This document shows positions 43,612-55,080 of a stretch of DNA of 63,673 nucleotides, in pieces. Numbering within the stretch: position 1 is the stretch's first letter; each line of letters starts with the position of its first letter. The notes beneath the pieces are model-generated. The model had not been told where the DNA came from. It saw only the letters and a program-made list of their open reading frames with translations, and did not search any database. The translations under genes and the position numbers were made by a program. The stretch is from CBDUXP01 sp965371225 [NCBI: uncultured bacterium]. Lineage in GTDB: Bacteria; Abyssobacteria; SURF-5; CBDUXP01. The DNA lies in contig CBDUXP010000019.1 of assembly GCA_965371225.1 (NCBI GenBank), positions 1-63,673 of the forward strand, given 5' to 3'.

Positions 43612-44659
43612 CGGGATGGCCCAGGGCGTCGGCGCGTGGCTCCAGACCCGGGGGCCCGAGGCGGAGATCGTCTTCAGCAGCCGGGTCCGGCTGGCGCGCA
43701 ACCTGCGCGGCATCCCGTTTACCCCGAAGGCGACCCCCGCCCAGCAGCGCGAGGTGCTCAGCCTCATCAAGGTGGCCGCGGCCCGGGTCGTCGCGCTGCG
43801 GGAAGCGCAGCTGTTGGACTTCCGCGAACTCGCCGCCTCCGACCAGCAGTTCCTGACGGAGCGCTACCTTATTAGTGCGGACCTGGCGCAGGCCACCGGC
43901 GAGCGCGCCGTGCTCATCGGCCCGCGGGAGGGCCTCAGCGTCATGGTGAATGAAGAGGACCACCTGCGCATGCAGACCCTGCGCAGCGGCCTGCAACTGG
44001 CCGAGGGCTGGGCCGCGCTGGATACGGTGGACAACGCGCTGGACGCCCAACTGGATTTCGCGTACGACGAGAGCCTCGGCTTCCTCACCGCGTGCCCGTC
44101 CAATACGGGCACGGCCCTGCGCGCCAGCGTCATGGTGCACCTGCCGGCGCTGGTGCTCACGCGCTCGATCGGTGAGGTGCTGAGCAGCGCGGCGCATCTG
44201 CGGCTCGCGGTCCGCGGGATGCACGGGGAGGGCAGCGAGGCGGTCGGCGATTTCTTCCAGATCTCCAATCAGGTCACGCTCGGCGTCTCGGAGGCCGAGG
44301 TGCTGACCCTGACCGAGCAGTTGACCCGGGACATGGTCACGCACGAGCGGCAGGCCCGGGACCGCCTGCTCCGCGAGCGGCGGACCTACCTGGAGGACCG
44401 CGTCGGGCGCGCCATGGGGATCCTGACCCACGCGCAGATGATTGGCGTGCGGGAGGCCATGGAACGCCTGTCGGACCTGCGGCTGGGGGTCGCGGTCGGC
44501 CTGGTGCCGCAAATTAGTGTCGACGCGCTGAATGAACTTCTGATAGAAATACAACCGGCACATTTGCAAAAGCGGCACGAGGGCCACCTGGACCCCGAGG
44601 CGCGGGATATCGCGCGTGCCGCCTTGATTCGCCGCACCTTGACGTGCGGAGAGGGCTAG
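43604..44659 (+). CDS. mcsB: Protein-arginine kinase McsB
   Basis: 351 residues, the usual length. ATP:guanido phosphotransferase motifs are present: IVFSSRVRLARNLRGIPF, NEEDHLRMQ, ACPSNTGTALRASVMVHLP (containing the family's conserved CPSN(I/T)GT) and VRGMHGEGSEAVGDFFQISNQ. The C-terminal RDIARA matches the allosteric RDxxRA motif that binds phosphoarginine in Geobacillus/Bacillus McsB, so the regulatory pocket looks intact. It marks proteins with phosphoarginine for ClpCP degradation. The start lies inside mcsA (overlap of 8 bp). clpC begins 3 bp after its stop. Confidence 0.95.
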   Translation: MLDGMAQGVGAWLQTRGPEAEIVFSSRVRLARNLRGIPFTPKATPAQQREVLSLIKVAAARVVALREAQLLDFRELAASDQQFLTERYLISADLAQATGERAVLIGPREGLSVMVNEEDHLRMQTLRSGLQLAEGWAALDTVDNALDAQLDFAYDESLGFLTACPSNTGTALRASVMVHLPALVLTRSIGEVLSSAAHLRLAVRGMHGEGSEAVGDFFQISNQVTLGVSEAEVLTLTEQLTRDMVTHERQARDRLLRERRTYLEDRVGRAMGILTHAQMIGVREAMERLSDLRLGVAVGLVPQISVDALNELLIEIQPAHLQKRHEGHLDPEARDIARAALIRRTLTCGEG

Positions 44660-44662
44660 CTG

Positions 44663-47167
<2,505 letters not shown>

Positions 47168-47256
47168 CCACCGCGGCGGACGGCGCCGCTCCCGGCTCGC
47201 ACTGAGAAACGGGCCTGTTGCACGACACAGTACCGGGCGCCCCGAGGCGGCCGACC

Positions 47257-49557
47257 ATGATTCCTTACTCTCGCGGGTGCGCCCGGCGGATGGTCGCCGT
47301 GCTGTTGTGCGCGTGCGGCGTGTTCGCGCGTACGGCGCCCGCGTCCGCCCAGGGCGGGAGCCACACGACCGTGACCGAGGTCCTGCTCACGGGCAACCGG
47401 AGCGTCAGCGATCAGCTCATCCGGTCCCAACTGCGCGTGCGCCCAGGCCGCCCCTACGACGCCAGCGCCGTGCAGCGGGACATCCGCCGCCTGTTCGAGT
47501 TGGGCTACTTCAGTGATATCAAGGCGGACGTGCGGGAGACGGGCGCAGGGGTGACGGTGGAGTACATCTTCACGGAACGGAAGATCATCCGCGACGTGGT
47601 CATCGTCGGCAACCGGTACGTGCGCGACGAGGATTTGGAAGCGTTCGTAAAGATCCGCGCGGGCGAGACGTACATCCCGGGCAGTTACGAGCGCGACCAG
47701 GAGAACATCGTCGCCCTGTATCGCCAGCGCGGATTCGCCGCCGCATCCGTGGACGTGCGGGTCCGCGAGATCAGCCCGACCGAAGTGGAACTGATTTACA
47801 CCGTCAACGAAGGCCTGAAGGTCCGCGTGCGCCGCATCACGATTCTCGGCAACGCCGCGGTGAGCGAACGCACCCTGCGCCGCGCGATGAAGACGCGGCC
47901 GCCCATCCTCCGCCTGTTCGGGGGCATGTACCACGATGAGGTCTTCCGCCAGGATCTCACCCGCCTCCTGGACGAGTACGCGAACCACGGGCGCATCGAT
48001 GCCCAGATCGAGGAGACCCGGGTGGAGTTCGTGCCCCCGAAGAACAACCGGGTGGACCTCACCATCGTGGTGACCGAAGGGCCCGAGTACGTAGTGGACC
48101 GTATCGCGGTCGACGGGAACCAGGTGTACGATGCCGGGCCGCTCCTGGGCCTGACGCGCAGCGTCGTCGGGCAGACGTACAACAAGAGCCAGGTCGAGAC
48201 GGATTCAGGCGAGATCGAAGCGCACTACTCGGATCGCGGGTACATTCTGTCCACCGTCACCCCGCGCCTGGATATCGACCGCGCGCAGCACACCATCGGC
48301 GTGACGCACAGCGTGCAGGAGCGGGAGTTGATGTACGTGGGGCGCATCCTGGTCCGCGGCAACGTGAAGACGAAAGACGAGGTCATCCGCCGCGAGCTGT
48401 CCATCCACCCCGGCGACCGGTTCGACGGCACGAAGCTGCGCGCGAGCCGGGACCGCGTCATGCGCACGGACTACTTCACCGAGGTCCAGATCACCACCGA
48501 GCCGACCGATGCGCCCAACCACCGCGACCTCGTGTACCTGGTGGAAGAACAGCGCACCGGCCAGTTCAACTTCGGCGCCGGGTTCAGCACCAACGACGCC
48601 GTCGTCGGGCAAGTGTCGGTCTCGCAGAGCAATTTCGACATCACCAACCCCCCCACCTTCACCGGCGCAGGGCAGCGCTTGGTGGCGACGGCTGCGCCGG
48701 GCACCGTGTTCTCCAGCTATCGGCTATCCTTTACGGAGCCGTACCTGTGGGGCAATCCGGTGTCCGGGGGCTTTGACCTGTTTCTCCTCAACCGGGAGTT
48801 CCGGCAGTACGACCAGGACACCATGGGCTTCAGCCTGCGGTTGGGGAAGCGCCTCACCGATTTCACCCGGGCGTCCGTGGGCTACACCTATCAGACGGTG
48901 GACATCGACGACGTGGACCTGGACGCGCCGCAAGTGATTCGGGACGAGGAAGGCAGTACCACCAAGAGCAGTATCTCCCTGGGGTATGTGACGGATACGC
49001 GCGACAGCATCCGCTTCCCCTCCCGCGGGTACCTGCACCGGGGCAGCATCGAGTTCGCCGGGCTGGGCGGCGACTCGGAATTCACCAAGCTGCAGCAAGA
49101 GTCCACCTACTTCTGGCCCGTGCCCTGGCGCGAAGAATGGACGTTCATGGTGCGCGTCGAGGAAGGCATCGCCTTCGAGCACGGGGACGAAGATACGGTC
49201 CCGCTGTTCGACCGGTTCTTCGCCGGCGGCTCGGGCACCGTGCGGGGCTACGAGTTCCGCGAGGTCGGCCCGCGGGTGCTGGGCGACCCCATTGGCGGCG
49301 AGCTGCTGCTGGACGGCACCTTCGAGCTGGGGATTCCGCTATTCCCCATTGTGCGCTGGTTCACGTGGTTCGATTGGGGGCAGGTCTGGAGCGAGCCGGG
49401 GGATTTCCCGGATCCCGAGCCCAATACCAGCATCGGCCTGGGGATCGGCCTCATTACGCCGCTGGGGCCCATGCGGTTCGATTACGGGATCCCGTTGAAC
49501 GCGGACGATGACCAGGGCAACGGCAAATTTCACGTGTCCACCGGGTTCTCCTTCTAA
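47257..49557 (+). CDS. bamA: Outer-membrane protein assembly factor BamA
   Basis: 766 residues. The signal peptide MIPYSRGCARRMVAVLLCACGVFARTAPASAQ ends near residue 32. Five POTRA-like repeats follow (for example VTEVLLTGNRSVSDQLIRSQ, RRITILGNAAVSERTLRRAM), then the Omp85 barrel with the conserved L6-loop GGSGTVRGYEFREVGPR and a C-terminal strand FHVSTGFSF with a terminal phenylalanine. BamA folds outer-membrane barrels. A GAGGCGGCCGACC ribosome region precedes ATG 47257; TTG 47218 is an unlikely alternative. It is followed by two OmpH/Skp genes, the standard bamA-skp-lpxD order. Confidence 0.95.
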   Translation: MIPYSRGCARRMVAVLLCACGVFARTAPASAQGGSHTTVTEVLLTGNRSVSDQLIRSQLRVRPGRPYDASAVQRDIRRLFELGYFSDIKADVRETGAGVTVEYIFTERKIIRDVVIVGNRYVRDEDLEAFVKIRAGETYIPGSYERDQENIVALYRQRGFAAASVDVRVREISPTEVELIYTVNEGLKVRVRRITILGNAAVSERTLRRAMKTRPPILRLFGGMYHDEVFRQDLTRLLDEYANHGRIDAQIEETRVEFVPPKNNRVDLTIVVTEGPEYVVDRIAVDGNQVYDAGPLLGLTRSVVGQTYNKSQVETDSGEIEAHYSDRGYILSTVTPRLDIDRAQHTIGVTHSVQERELMYVGRILVRGNVKTKDEVIRRELSIHPGDRFDGTKLRASRDRVMRTDYFTEVQITTEPTDAPNHRDLVYLVEEQRTGQFNFGAGFSTNDAVVGQVSVSQSNFDITNPPTFTGAGQRLVATAAPGTVFSSYRLSFTEPYLWGNPVSGGFDLFLLNREFRQYDQDTMGFSLRLGKRLTDFTRASVGYTYQTVDIDDVDLDAPQVIRDEEGSTTKSSISLGYVTDTRDSIRFPSRGYLHRGSIEFAGLGGDSEFTKLQQESTYFWPVPWREEWTFMVRVEEGIAFEHGDEDTVPLFDRFFAGGSGTVRGYEFREVGPRVLGDPIGGELLLDGTFELGIPLFPIVRWFTWFDWGQVWSEPGDFPDPEPNTSIGLGIGLITPLGPMRFDYGIPLNADDDQGNGKFHVSTGFSF

Positions 49558-49609
49558 TGCGGCCGGCGCCGGCCCTCCGCCGTTGTCAGGCCCCAGGGGC
49601 CGTGGTACA

Positions 49610-50239
49610 ATGAGCCGCACGCTGGCACAGGTGTTACGCACGGTGTTACGAGGCCTGCGCTCTGTCGCCCACGGTTGCCGCACCGGCGCGAGCCCGAATC
49701 GGGCTGGCCGGTGGGCCGGCTTCAGCGTTCTTCTCGCCCTCCCGCTCTGCGTTGCGGTGGTTTCGGCCGCCGGCGCCGAACCGACGCCACCACTGAAGAT
49801 CGGTGTCGTCGACATCGGGGTCATCTTTCAGGCGTATCACCGAATCTCGGACATCGAGAATCAATTGGACGGGGAAATTGCCCGGTATGAAGCCTTGGTA
49901 GCCGCGCGGCGGGAACGGGTAGAAGCCTTGGAACGCGCCGCCCGGACGCCGGTGCGCCGCCGGTTGTTCGCGCGGTCGTCCGCGCAGGAGCTGACCCAAG
50001 CCCGGGCGGCGCTGCGCGAGGCGCGGCGGGAAGCGAATGAGGAGTTGCGCCTCTTGGAGGAACAGGCCACCGCCGCCGTGTTGGCCGACGTGCGGCGCGC
50101 GGCCGCCCGGGAGGCCGCGGTACAGGAATTGGATCTCGTGCTGGATCGTACCGATGCGAGTTTGCTGTTCGTGCGGGCCGGCACCCCGCTCGTGGTGGAC
50201 GTGACGGACGCCGTCCTGGCGCGCTTGAACGCGCCGTGA
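49610..50239 (+). CDS. OmpH/Skp-family periplasmic chaperone (first copy)
   Basis: 209 residues. After an N-terminal arginine-rich stretch, a hydrophobic segment WAGFSVLLALPLCVAVVSAAGA is the signal. The mature protein begins KIGVVDIGVIFQAYHRISDIENQLDGEIARYEALVAAR, the OmpH pattern, followed by a long charged coiled coil. It likely escorts barrel proteins to BamA. The TGG-TACAAT extended -10 (49603-49611) overlaps the ATG at 49610, which raises the possibility that translation begins instead at GTG 49631 or 49643; the true start is therefore unsure. The next gene is a second OmpH. Confidence 0.82.
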   Translation: MSRTLAQVLRTVLRGLRSVAHGCRTGASPNRAGRWAGFSVLLALPLCVAVVSAAGAEPTPPLKIGVVDIGVIFQAYHRISDIENQLDGEIARYEALVAARRERVEALERAARTPVRRRLFARSSAQELTQARAALREARREANEELRLLEEQATAAVLADVRRAAAREAAVQELDLVLDRTDASLLFVRAGTPLVVDVTDAVLARLNAP

Positions 50240-50287
50240 GGAACCGCACGCCCGTGTGCAGAAGCGTAAGCGGAGGAGGATTAGCGT

Positions 50288-50830
50288 ATGCGTAAGGAAG
50301 CTCAGCGGACAGGGGGGGCGACGCGGCGTGCGGTCGCGGTGGGGCTCGGCGCGCTCCTGGCGATCGCGGTGGCGGGCCCCGGGCGGGCCGCCGATCAGAT
50401 TCGTATTGCGGTCATTGATTTCAATCGCGTCGTGAGCGAAGTGATCAAGGCGACGCCGGAGTATCGGGATTTCAAGATCGAGAAGGAGAAGCGCGAACTC
50501 GAGTTCGAACGCCGCCGGCAGGAGATCGACAACCTGACGCGCGAACTGGAGGAAAACAAGCATCTCTGGTCCGAGGACAAGCTGCGGGAGCATCGGGAAA
50601 ACCTGCGCGACAAGCGCGCCGACGCCCGCTACTACGCCGAGAGCGTGGATCGGTTCATCCAGACCGAGCAGGCCAAGATCACCCGGCGCAACTTGCCGCA
50701 GGTGCGCGAATTCCTGTCGGAGTACGGCACGCGCAACGGGTACAGCCTGATCATCGACCGGGCGAACACCTACTACTCCAATGAGGCCCTCTCGATCACC
50801 GAGGACGTCATCAAGGAGCTGGCCAAATAG
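50288..50830 (+). CDS. OmpH/Skp-family periplasmic chaperone (second copy)
   Basis: 180 residues. Signal sequence RAVAVGLGALLAIAVAGPGRA, cleaved near residue 36, then IRIAVIDFNRVVSEVIKATPEYRDFKIEKEKRELEFERRRQEID, an OmpH/Skp coiled coil. The AGGAGGATTAGCGT ribosome site (AGGAGG) is the strongest in the region. It is about 50 bp after the first copy and 21 bp before lpxD. The two copies share the IGVVD/IAVID opening but are otherwise dissimilar, so they are unlikely to be redundant. Confidence 0.88.
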   Translation: MRKEAQRTGGATRRAVAVGLGALLAIAVAGPGRAADQIRIAVIDFNRVVSEVIKATPEYRDFKIEKEKRELEFERRRQEIDNLTRELEENKHLWSEDKLREHRENLRDKRADARYYAESVDRFIQTEQAKITRRNLPQVREFLSEYGTRNGYSLIIDRANTYYSNEALSITEDVIKELAK

Positions 50831-50851
50831 CCGGCCGCCAGGACCCGGACC

Positions 50852-51883
50852 GTGACGCTGACGCTGGGCGAAATCGCCACCATGCTGCACACCGACCTGG
50901 AAGGGGATCCGGGGATGGAGATCCGCGGCGTGTGTGGCCTCGAGGACGCCGGGCCCGGCGATATCACCTTTCTCGCCAACCTGAAGTACGAGCCCCTGCT
51001 GCGCACGACGAAAGCCAGTGCCGTCATCGTGGGGCCGGACGTTCCGGTGGCGGGCCCGGCCATCTTGCGCGCGGCCGACCCGTACCTGGCGTTCGGCCGC
51101 CTCCTCGCGCATTTCGCCGGCGAGGCGGGCCATCACACCGGTCGCCACCGGAACGCGGTGGTTGCGCCGACCGCCTCCGTAGCGGCGAGCGCGGCGCTGC
51201 ACGCGGGGGTTGTGGTGGAGGCGGACGCCGTCATCGAGGCGGACTGCGTGCTCTACCCCGGCGTGTTCATCGGCGCGGGGAGCCACATCGGGACGGGGGC
51301 GTTGCTGTATCCGAACGTAGTCGTGCGGGGGCGCGCGCACATCGGCGCGCGGTGCATCCTCCACAGCGGCGTCGTGCTGGGCGCGGTGGGTGCGCCTCCG
51401 CCCGGCGCCGCCGACACGGACCCGGCGCCAGCGGGCCCGCGCATTATCCTCGAAGACGACGTAGAGCTGGGTGCGCACACTACGGTCGACAGCGGCGTCG
51501 AGCTTCCGACCACTATCGGCGCGGGCACCAAGACGGACAACCTGGTGCACGTGGGGGCGAGCGTGACCATCGGCCCGGGCTGCCTCGTGGTGGCGCAGGT
51601 GGGCATCGGCCCGGGCGCCACCATTGGCGCGGGCGTGACCTTGGCCGGCCAAGCCACCGTGCTGCCCAACGTCAGCGTGGGTGACGGGGCGATCGTCGCC
51701 GCCAAGGCGGGCGTGCAAGACGATTTGCCCGGCGGCCGCCTGTACTCCGGCACTCCCGCGCGGCCCCATGAAGAGCAGAAGCAGATGTATGCCGCGATGC
51801 GCCGCCTGCCGCGCAGCCGGCTGCGCGTGCAGGACCTGGCGCGGCGGCTGCGCGCGTTGGAGGAGGACCGGGCGGGTGGCTAA
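50852..51883 (+). CDS. lpxD: UDP-3-O-acylglucosamine N-acyltransferase
   Basis: 343 residues starting at GTG 50852. The N-terminal domain (TLGEIATMLHTDLEGDPGMEIRGVCGLEDAGPGDITFLAN) is the LpxD uridine-binding part. The rest is the left-handed beta-helix of hexapeptide repeats, including IGTGALLYPNVVVRGRAHIGARCILHSGVVLG, ending DLPGGRLYSGTPARPHEEQ. It adds the second hydroxyacyl chain to UDP-GlcN(acyl) in lipid A synthesis. The stop overlaps the lpxC-fabZ start by 8 bp. Confidence 0.94.
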   Translation: MTLTLGEIATMLHTDLEGDPGMEIRGVCGLEDAGPGDITFLANLKYEPLLRTTKASAVIVGPDVPVAGPAILRAADPYLAFGRLLAHFAGEAGHHTGRHRNAVVAPTASVAASAALHAGVVVEADAVIEADCVLYPGVFIGAGSHIGTGALLYPNVVVRGRAHIGARCILHSGVVLGAVGAPPPGAADTDPAPAGPRIILEDDVELGAHTTVDSGVELPTTIGAGTKTDNLVHVGASVTIGPGCLVVAQVGIGPGATIGAGVTLAGQATVLPNVSVGDGAIVAAKAGVQDDLPGGRLYSGTPARPHEEQKQMYAAMRRLPRSRLRVQDLARRLRALEEDRAGG

Positions 51884-53255
51884 ACAGCGCACACTGGCGC
51901 GCCCGGCCACCTGCCGCGGCATCGGGTTGCATACCGGGCATGACACCACCATGACGTTTCAGCCGGCGCCGCCGGACACGGGGCTCGTCTTCCGGCGCGT
52001 CGACCTGCCGGATGCCCCGTGCGTGCCGGCCGATGTGGCGCACGTGACCGGGACCGATCGGGGCACGACCCTCGCCGTCGGGGACACGGCCATCCACACG
52101 GTGGAACACGTGCTCGCGGCCCTGTACGCGATGGAGATTGACAACTGCGTGGTGGACCTGGACGCGCCCGAGCCGCCGGTGCTCGATGGCTCGTCCGTCG
52201 GGTTCGGCCAGGCGTTGGCCGCAGCGGGCGCGGTCGAACAGGACGCGACCCGGGCCGAGTACGTGGTGACCGAACCGATCGCCCTGTCCCTCGGTGACGT
52301 GACCATCTCCGTCCTTCCCGCCGACGAATTGCGCCTGTCCTACACGATCGCCTACGGGCACCCGGTCCTGGGCTCCCAGTTCGGTTCCCTCGTCATTTCG
52401 CCCGACACCTTCCTGCAAGAAATCGCCCCGGCACGCACCTTCTGCTTCCTCTCGGATGTGGAGGCGCTCAAGGCCAGTGGGCTGATCCGCGGCGGGAGCC
52501 TCGAGAACGCGGTGGTTATCGGGGAGGACACCGTGCTCAACGAGGAGCTGCGGTTCGCCGACGAATTCGTGCGCCACAAGATGCTCGATCTGTTGGGGGA
52601 TCTGGCGCTCTTCGGCCCCCGTCTGCGGGGCCACGTAACGGCTACCAAAGCCGGCCACGGAGCGCACGTGGCGTTCCTGCGGCACCTGCGCGAGCGGACG
52701 GGGGTGGTGGCCGGTCCCAATGGGCGGACCGAGAACCCGGCGCCGGCGGACGGGCTTCAGCCCTCCATGGGCGTCGCCGCAACGCGGAAGTTCCTACCGC
52801 TGGATCGCGACGCCATCGGGCGCCTCATTCCGCATCGAGAACCGTTCCTGTTCGTGGATGAGATTACGGAATTGCGCGAGGATTTCGTGGCGGGCACGTA
52901 CCGGTTGCGTGAGGATGACTGGTTCTTCCGCGGCCACTTTCCCGGCATGCCCGTCACCCCCGGGGTGATCATGATTGAGGCCGTGGCGCAGGTGGGCGGC
53001 GTACTGATCCGCGTCGTGCTGCCGGATCCGGATTGCATTCCCGTCATGCTCACGCTGGAGAACGTCAAGTTTCGCGCCGCGGTCCGGCCGGGCAGCGTGC
53101 TGCGCGTGGAAGTGAAGGCCCTGCGAATGAAGCGGCGGATCGGCAAGCTGGATGGCCGCGCCTACGTGGACGGGGACCTGGTCTGTGAGGGGCGGGTGGT
53201 GTTCAGCATGGTACCGGCGGCGCGCGTCCGGACCCTGGGGCGGGCGGGCATTTGA
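51876..53255 (+). CDS. lpxC/fabZ: Bifunctional LpxC/FabZ: UDP-3-O-acyl-GlcNAc deacetylase and 3-hydroxyacyl-ACP dehydratase
   Basis: 459 residues from GTG 51876, behind GGAGGAGG. Residues about 1-300 are LpxC: IGLHTGHDTTM, HTVEHVLAALYAMEIDN, ARTFCFLSDVE and FVRHKMLDLLGDLALFG contain the zinc histidines and the catalytic residues. Residues about 312-445 are FabZ: LIPHREPFLFVDEI and GHFPGMPVTPGVIMIEAVAQVGG carry the catalytic His and the Glu. A short linker (NGRTENPAPADGLQ) joins them. The fusion couples the committed step of lipid A to the dehydratase competing for its precursor. Fusions of this kind are known from Bacteroidetes and some other phyla. Confidence 0.94.
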   Translation: MAKQRTLARPATCRGIGLHTGHDTTMTFQPAPPDTGLVFRRVDLPDAPCVPADVAHVTGTDRGTTLAVGDTAIHTVEHVLAALYAMEIDNCVVDLDAPEPPVLDGSSVGFGQALAAAGAVEQDATRAEYVVTEPIALSLGDVTISVLPADELRLSYTIAYGHPVLGSQFGSLVISPDTFLQEIAPARTFCFLSDVEALKASGLIRGGSLENAVVIGEDTVLNEELRFADEFVRHKMLDLLGDLALFGPRLRGHVTATKAGHGAHVAFLRHLRERTGVVAGPNGRTENPAPADGLQPSMGVAATRKFLPLDRDAIGRLIPHREPFLFVDEITELREDFVAGTYRLREDDWFFRGHFPGMPVTPGVIMIEAVAQVGGVLIRVVLPDPDCIPVMLTLENVKFRAAVRPGSVLRVEVKALRMKRRIGKLDGRAYVDGDLVCEGRVVFSMVPAARVRTLGRAGI

Positions 53256-54049
53256 TCGTGGCCAGCCGGGCCGCCCCCGATATCCACCCCACCGCCGTGG
53301 TCGCGCCCGGCGCTCGCGTGGGCGCCGGCACCACCATCGGGCCGTACGCCGTGCTCGGGCCCGAGGTCACCCTCGGCGAGGATTGCCGCATCGGGACCCA
53401 TGCGGTGATCGAAGGCCACACCACCATCGGGCATCGCAATCAGATTTTTACCGGCGCCATCCTGGGGAACATCCCGCAGGACATGAAGTATCAGGGCGAG
53501 CCCTCGCACCTCGTCGTCGGAGATGACAACCGCTTTCGCGAATACGTGACCGTGAATACCGGCACCGGTGAGGTGGCGACGACGCGCATCGGCAATCACA
53601 CGCTCGTGATGGCGTACGCCCATGTGGCGCACGATTGCACCATCGGCGACCATGCGATCATCGCGAACAGCGGCACGCTGGCGGGGCACGTGGTGGTGGA
53701 GGACTGGGCGATCCTGGGGGGGCTCTGTGGCGTGCACCAGTTCGTGCGGCTCGGCGCGCACGCGATCGTCGGGGGCGCGAGCAAAGTGACGAAAGACGTC
53801 CTGCCGTACTCGCGCGTGGACGGCCACCCCTGCCGCTGCTATGGGCCGAACACGATCGGGTTGCAACGGCACGGATTTACCGCCGACCAGATTCGCCTGC
53901 TCAAGCGCGCCTTCCGCACACTCTCCCATCAGGATTTGAACACGTCGCAAGCGGTCGCGCGCCTGCAACCGCTCGCGACGGAGTCCGCCGAGGTCCGAGA
54001 CCTCGTCGACTTCATCGAGAATCGCGCCACGCGCGGGATCATTAAGTAG
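53252..54049 (+). CDS. lpxA: Acyl-ACP--UDP-N-acetylglucosamine O-acyltransferase
   Basis: 265 residues. It is a hexapeptide beta-helix (IHPTAVVAPGARVGAGTTIGPYAVLGPEV, IGHRNQIFTGAILGNIPQDMKYQGEPS), with the LpxA-type catalytic histidine in YAHVAHDCTIGDH and a C-terminal helical domain (FTADQIRLLKRAFRTL). It performs the first acylation in lipid A synthesis. The TTG at 53252 overlaps the lpxC-fabZ stop (TTGA); GTG 53258 is an alternative start. It is followed 17 bp later by a Gfo/Idh/MocA oxidoreductase. Confidence 0.94.
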   Translation: MIVASRAAPDIHPTAVVAPGARVGAGTTIGPYAVLGPEVTLGEDCRIGTHAVIEGHTTIGHRNQIFTGAILGNIPQDMKYQGEPSHLVVGDDNRFREYVTVNTGTGEVATTRIGNHTLVMAYAHVAHDCTIGDHAIIANSGTLAGHVVVEDWAILGGLCGVHQFVRLGAHAIVGGASKVTKDVLPYSRVDGHPCRCYGPNTIGLQRHGFTADQIRLLKRAFRTLSHQDLNTSQAVARLQPLATESAEVRDLVDFIENRATRGIIK

Positions 54050-54066
54050 CACATCCAACGGGCGGC

Positions 54067-55080
54067 ATGCCGCCACGGTCCATGCTTGATATGACACCTG
54101 TTCCGGTCGCAGTTATCGGCGTCGGCCACCTGGGGTACCACCACGCCCGGGTCTACGCGCAGATGCCCGACGCGGAGCTGGTGGCCGTCGTCGACATCGA
54201 CACGGCGCGGGCCGCGCAGGTCGCCGAGGCGTTCGGCTGTGCGGGGGGCGACCGCATCGAGCCGTTCCTGGACCGGGTCGAAGCCGTGAGCGTGGTCGTT
54301 CCCACCGCCGCCCACACGGCAGTGGCGGAACCGTGTCTGCGCGCCGGCAAGCACGTGCTGGTGGAGAAGCCCATCGCGTCCACCCTGGCCGAGGCCGATC
54401 GACTGCTCGCCGCCGCGCGGGACGCGGGCACGACGCTCCAGATCGGGCATCTGGAGCGGTTCAACGGCGCGGTCCAGAAGCTCCGCGAGGTCCTCGTCGA
54501 ACCGCGCTTCATCGAGGCGCATCGCCTCGCGCCCTTCAATCCGCGCGGCACGGACGTGGACGTGGTGCGGGACCTGATGATCCACGACCTGGATATCGTG
54601 CTCAGCCTGATCGACGCGCCCCTGGTGAGCCTGGAAGCCGTCGGCGTGCCCATGCTCACCGAGTTCGAAGACGTGGCGAACGCGCGCCTCCGGTTCGCGA
54701 ACGGCTGCATCGCCAACCTGACCGCGAGCCGCGTAGCGCCGGAGAGCATGCGCAAGATTCGCTTCTTCCAGGCGTACACCTACATTTCCCTCGACTACGA
54801 AGCGCAGGAGATGAAGGTGTACCAGGTGCCGGACGGGCCGCTGGACTTCCGCAACCTCAGCGGTGCGCCCTTCCGGTACGAACACTTGGCGCTGGACGAA
54901 GGGGAGCCCCTGCAGAAAGAGTTGCAGGCGTTCCTCCGCCACGTGCGAGACCGCACAGCGCCCGAGGTGAGCGGCGACCACGGGCGCGCGGCGCTCGCGT
55001 TGGCGTTGGACATCGTCGAACACATGCGGTCGACTGCGGCGGACGTGCGCGCCGGTTGGACGGGAGGCGTGCATGGCTAA
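54067..55080 (+). CDS. Gfo/Idh/MocA-family oxidoreductase in the lipid A cluster
   Basis: About 337 residues. NAD-binding PVAVIGVGHLGYHHARVY at the N-terminus, the family motif HVLVEKPIAS at about residue 98 and a C-terminal alpha/beta domain are all visible. The position beside lpxA recalls gnnA of Acidithiobacillus, which oxidises UDP-GlcNAc at C-3 to make 2,3-diamino lipid A, and similar genes in other LPS clusters. No aminotransferase partner (gnnB) is present here, so this role is a guess. Several ATGs are possible; 54067 is outermost, 54091 is internal. The stop overlaps polA by 8 bp. Confidence 0.85.
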   Translation: MPPRSMLDMTPVPVAVIGVGHLGYHHARVYAQMPDAELVAVVDIDTARAAQVAEAFGCAGGDRIEPFLDRVEAVSVVVPTAAHTAVAEPCLRAGKHVLVEKPIASTLAEADRLLAAARDAGTTLQIGHLERFNGAVQKLREVLVEPRFIEAHRLAPFNPRGTDVDVVRDLMIHDLDIVLSLIDAPLVSLEAVGVPMLTEFEDVANARLRFANGCIANLTASRVAPESMRKIRFFQAYTYISLDYEAQEMKVYQVPDGPLDFRNLSGAPFRYEHLALDEGEPLQKELQAFLRHVRDRTAPEVSGDHGRAALALALDIVEHMRSTAADVRAGWTGGVHG

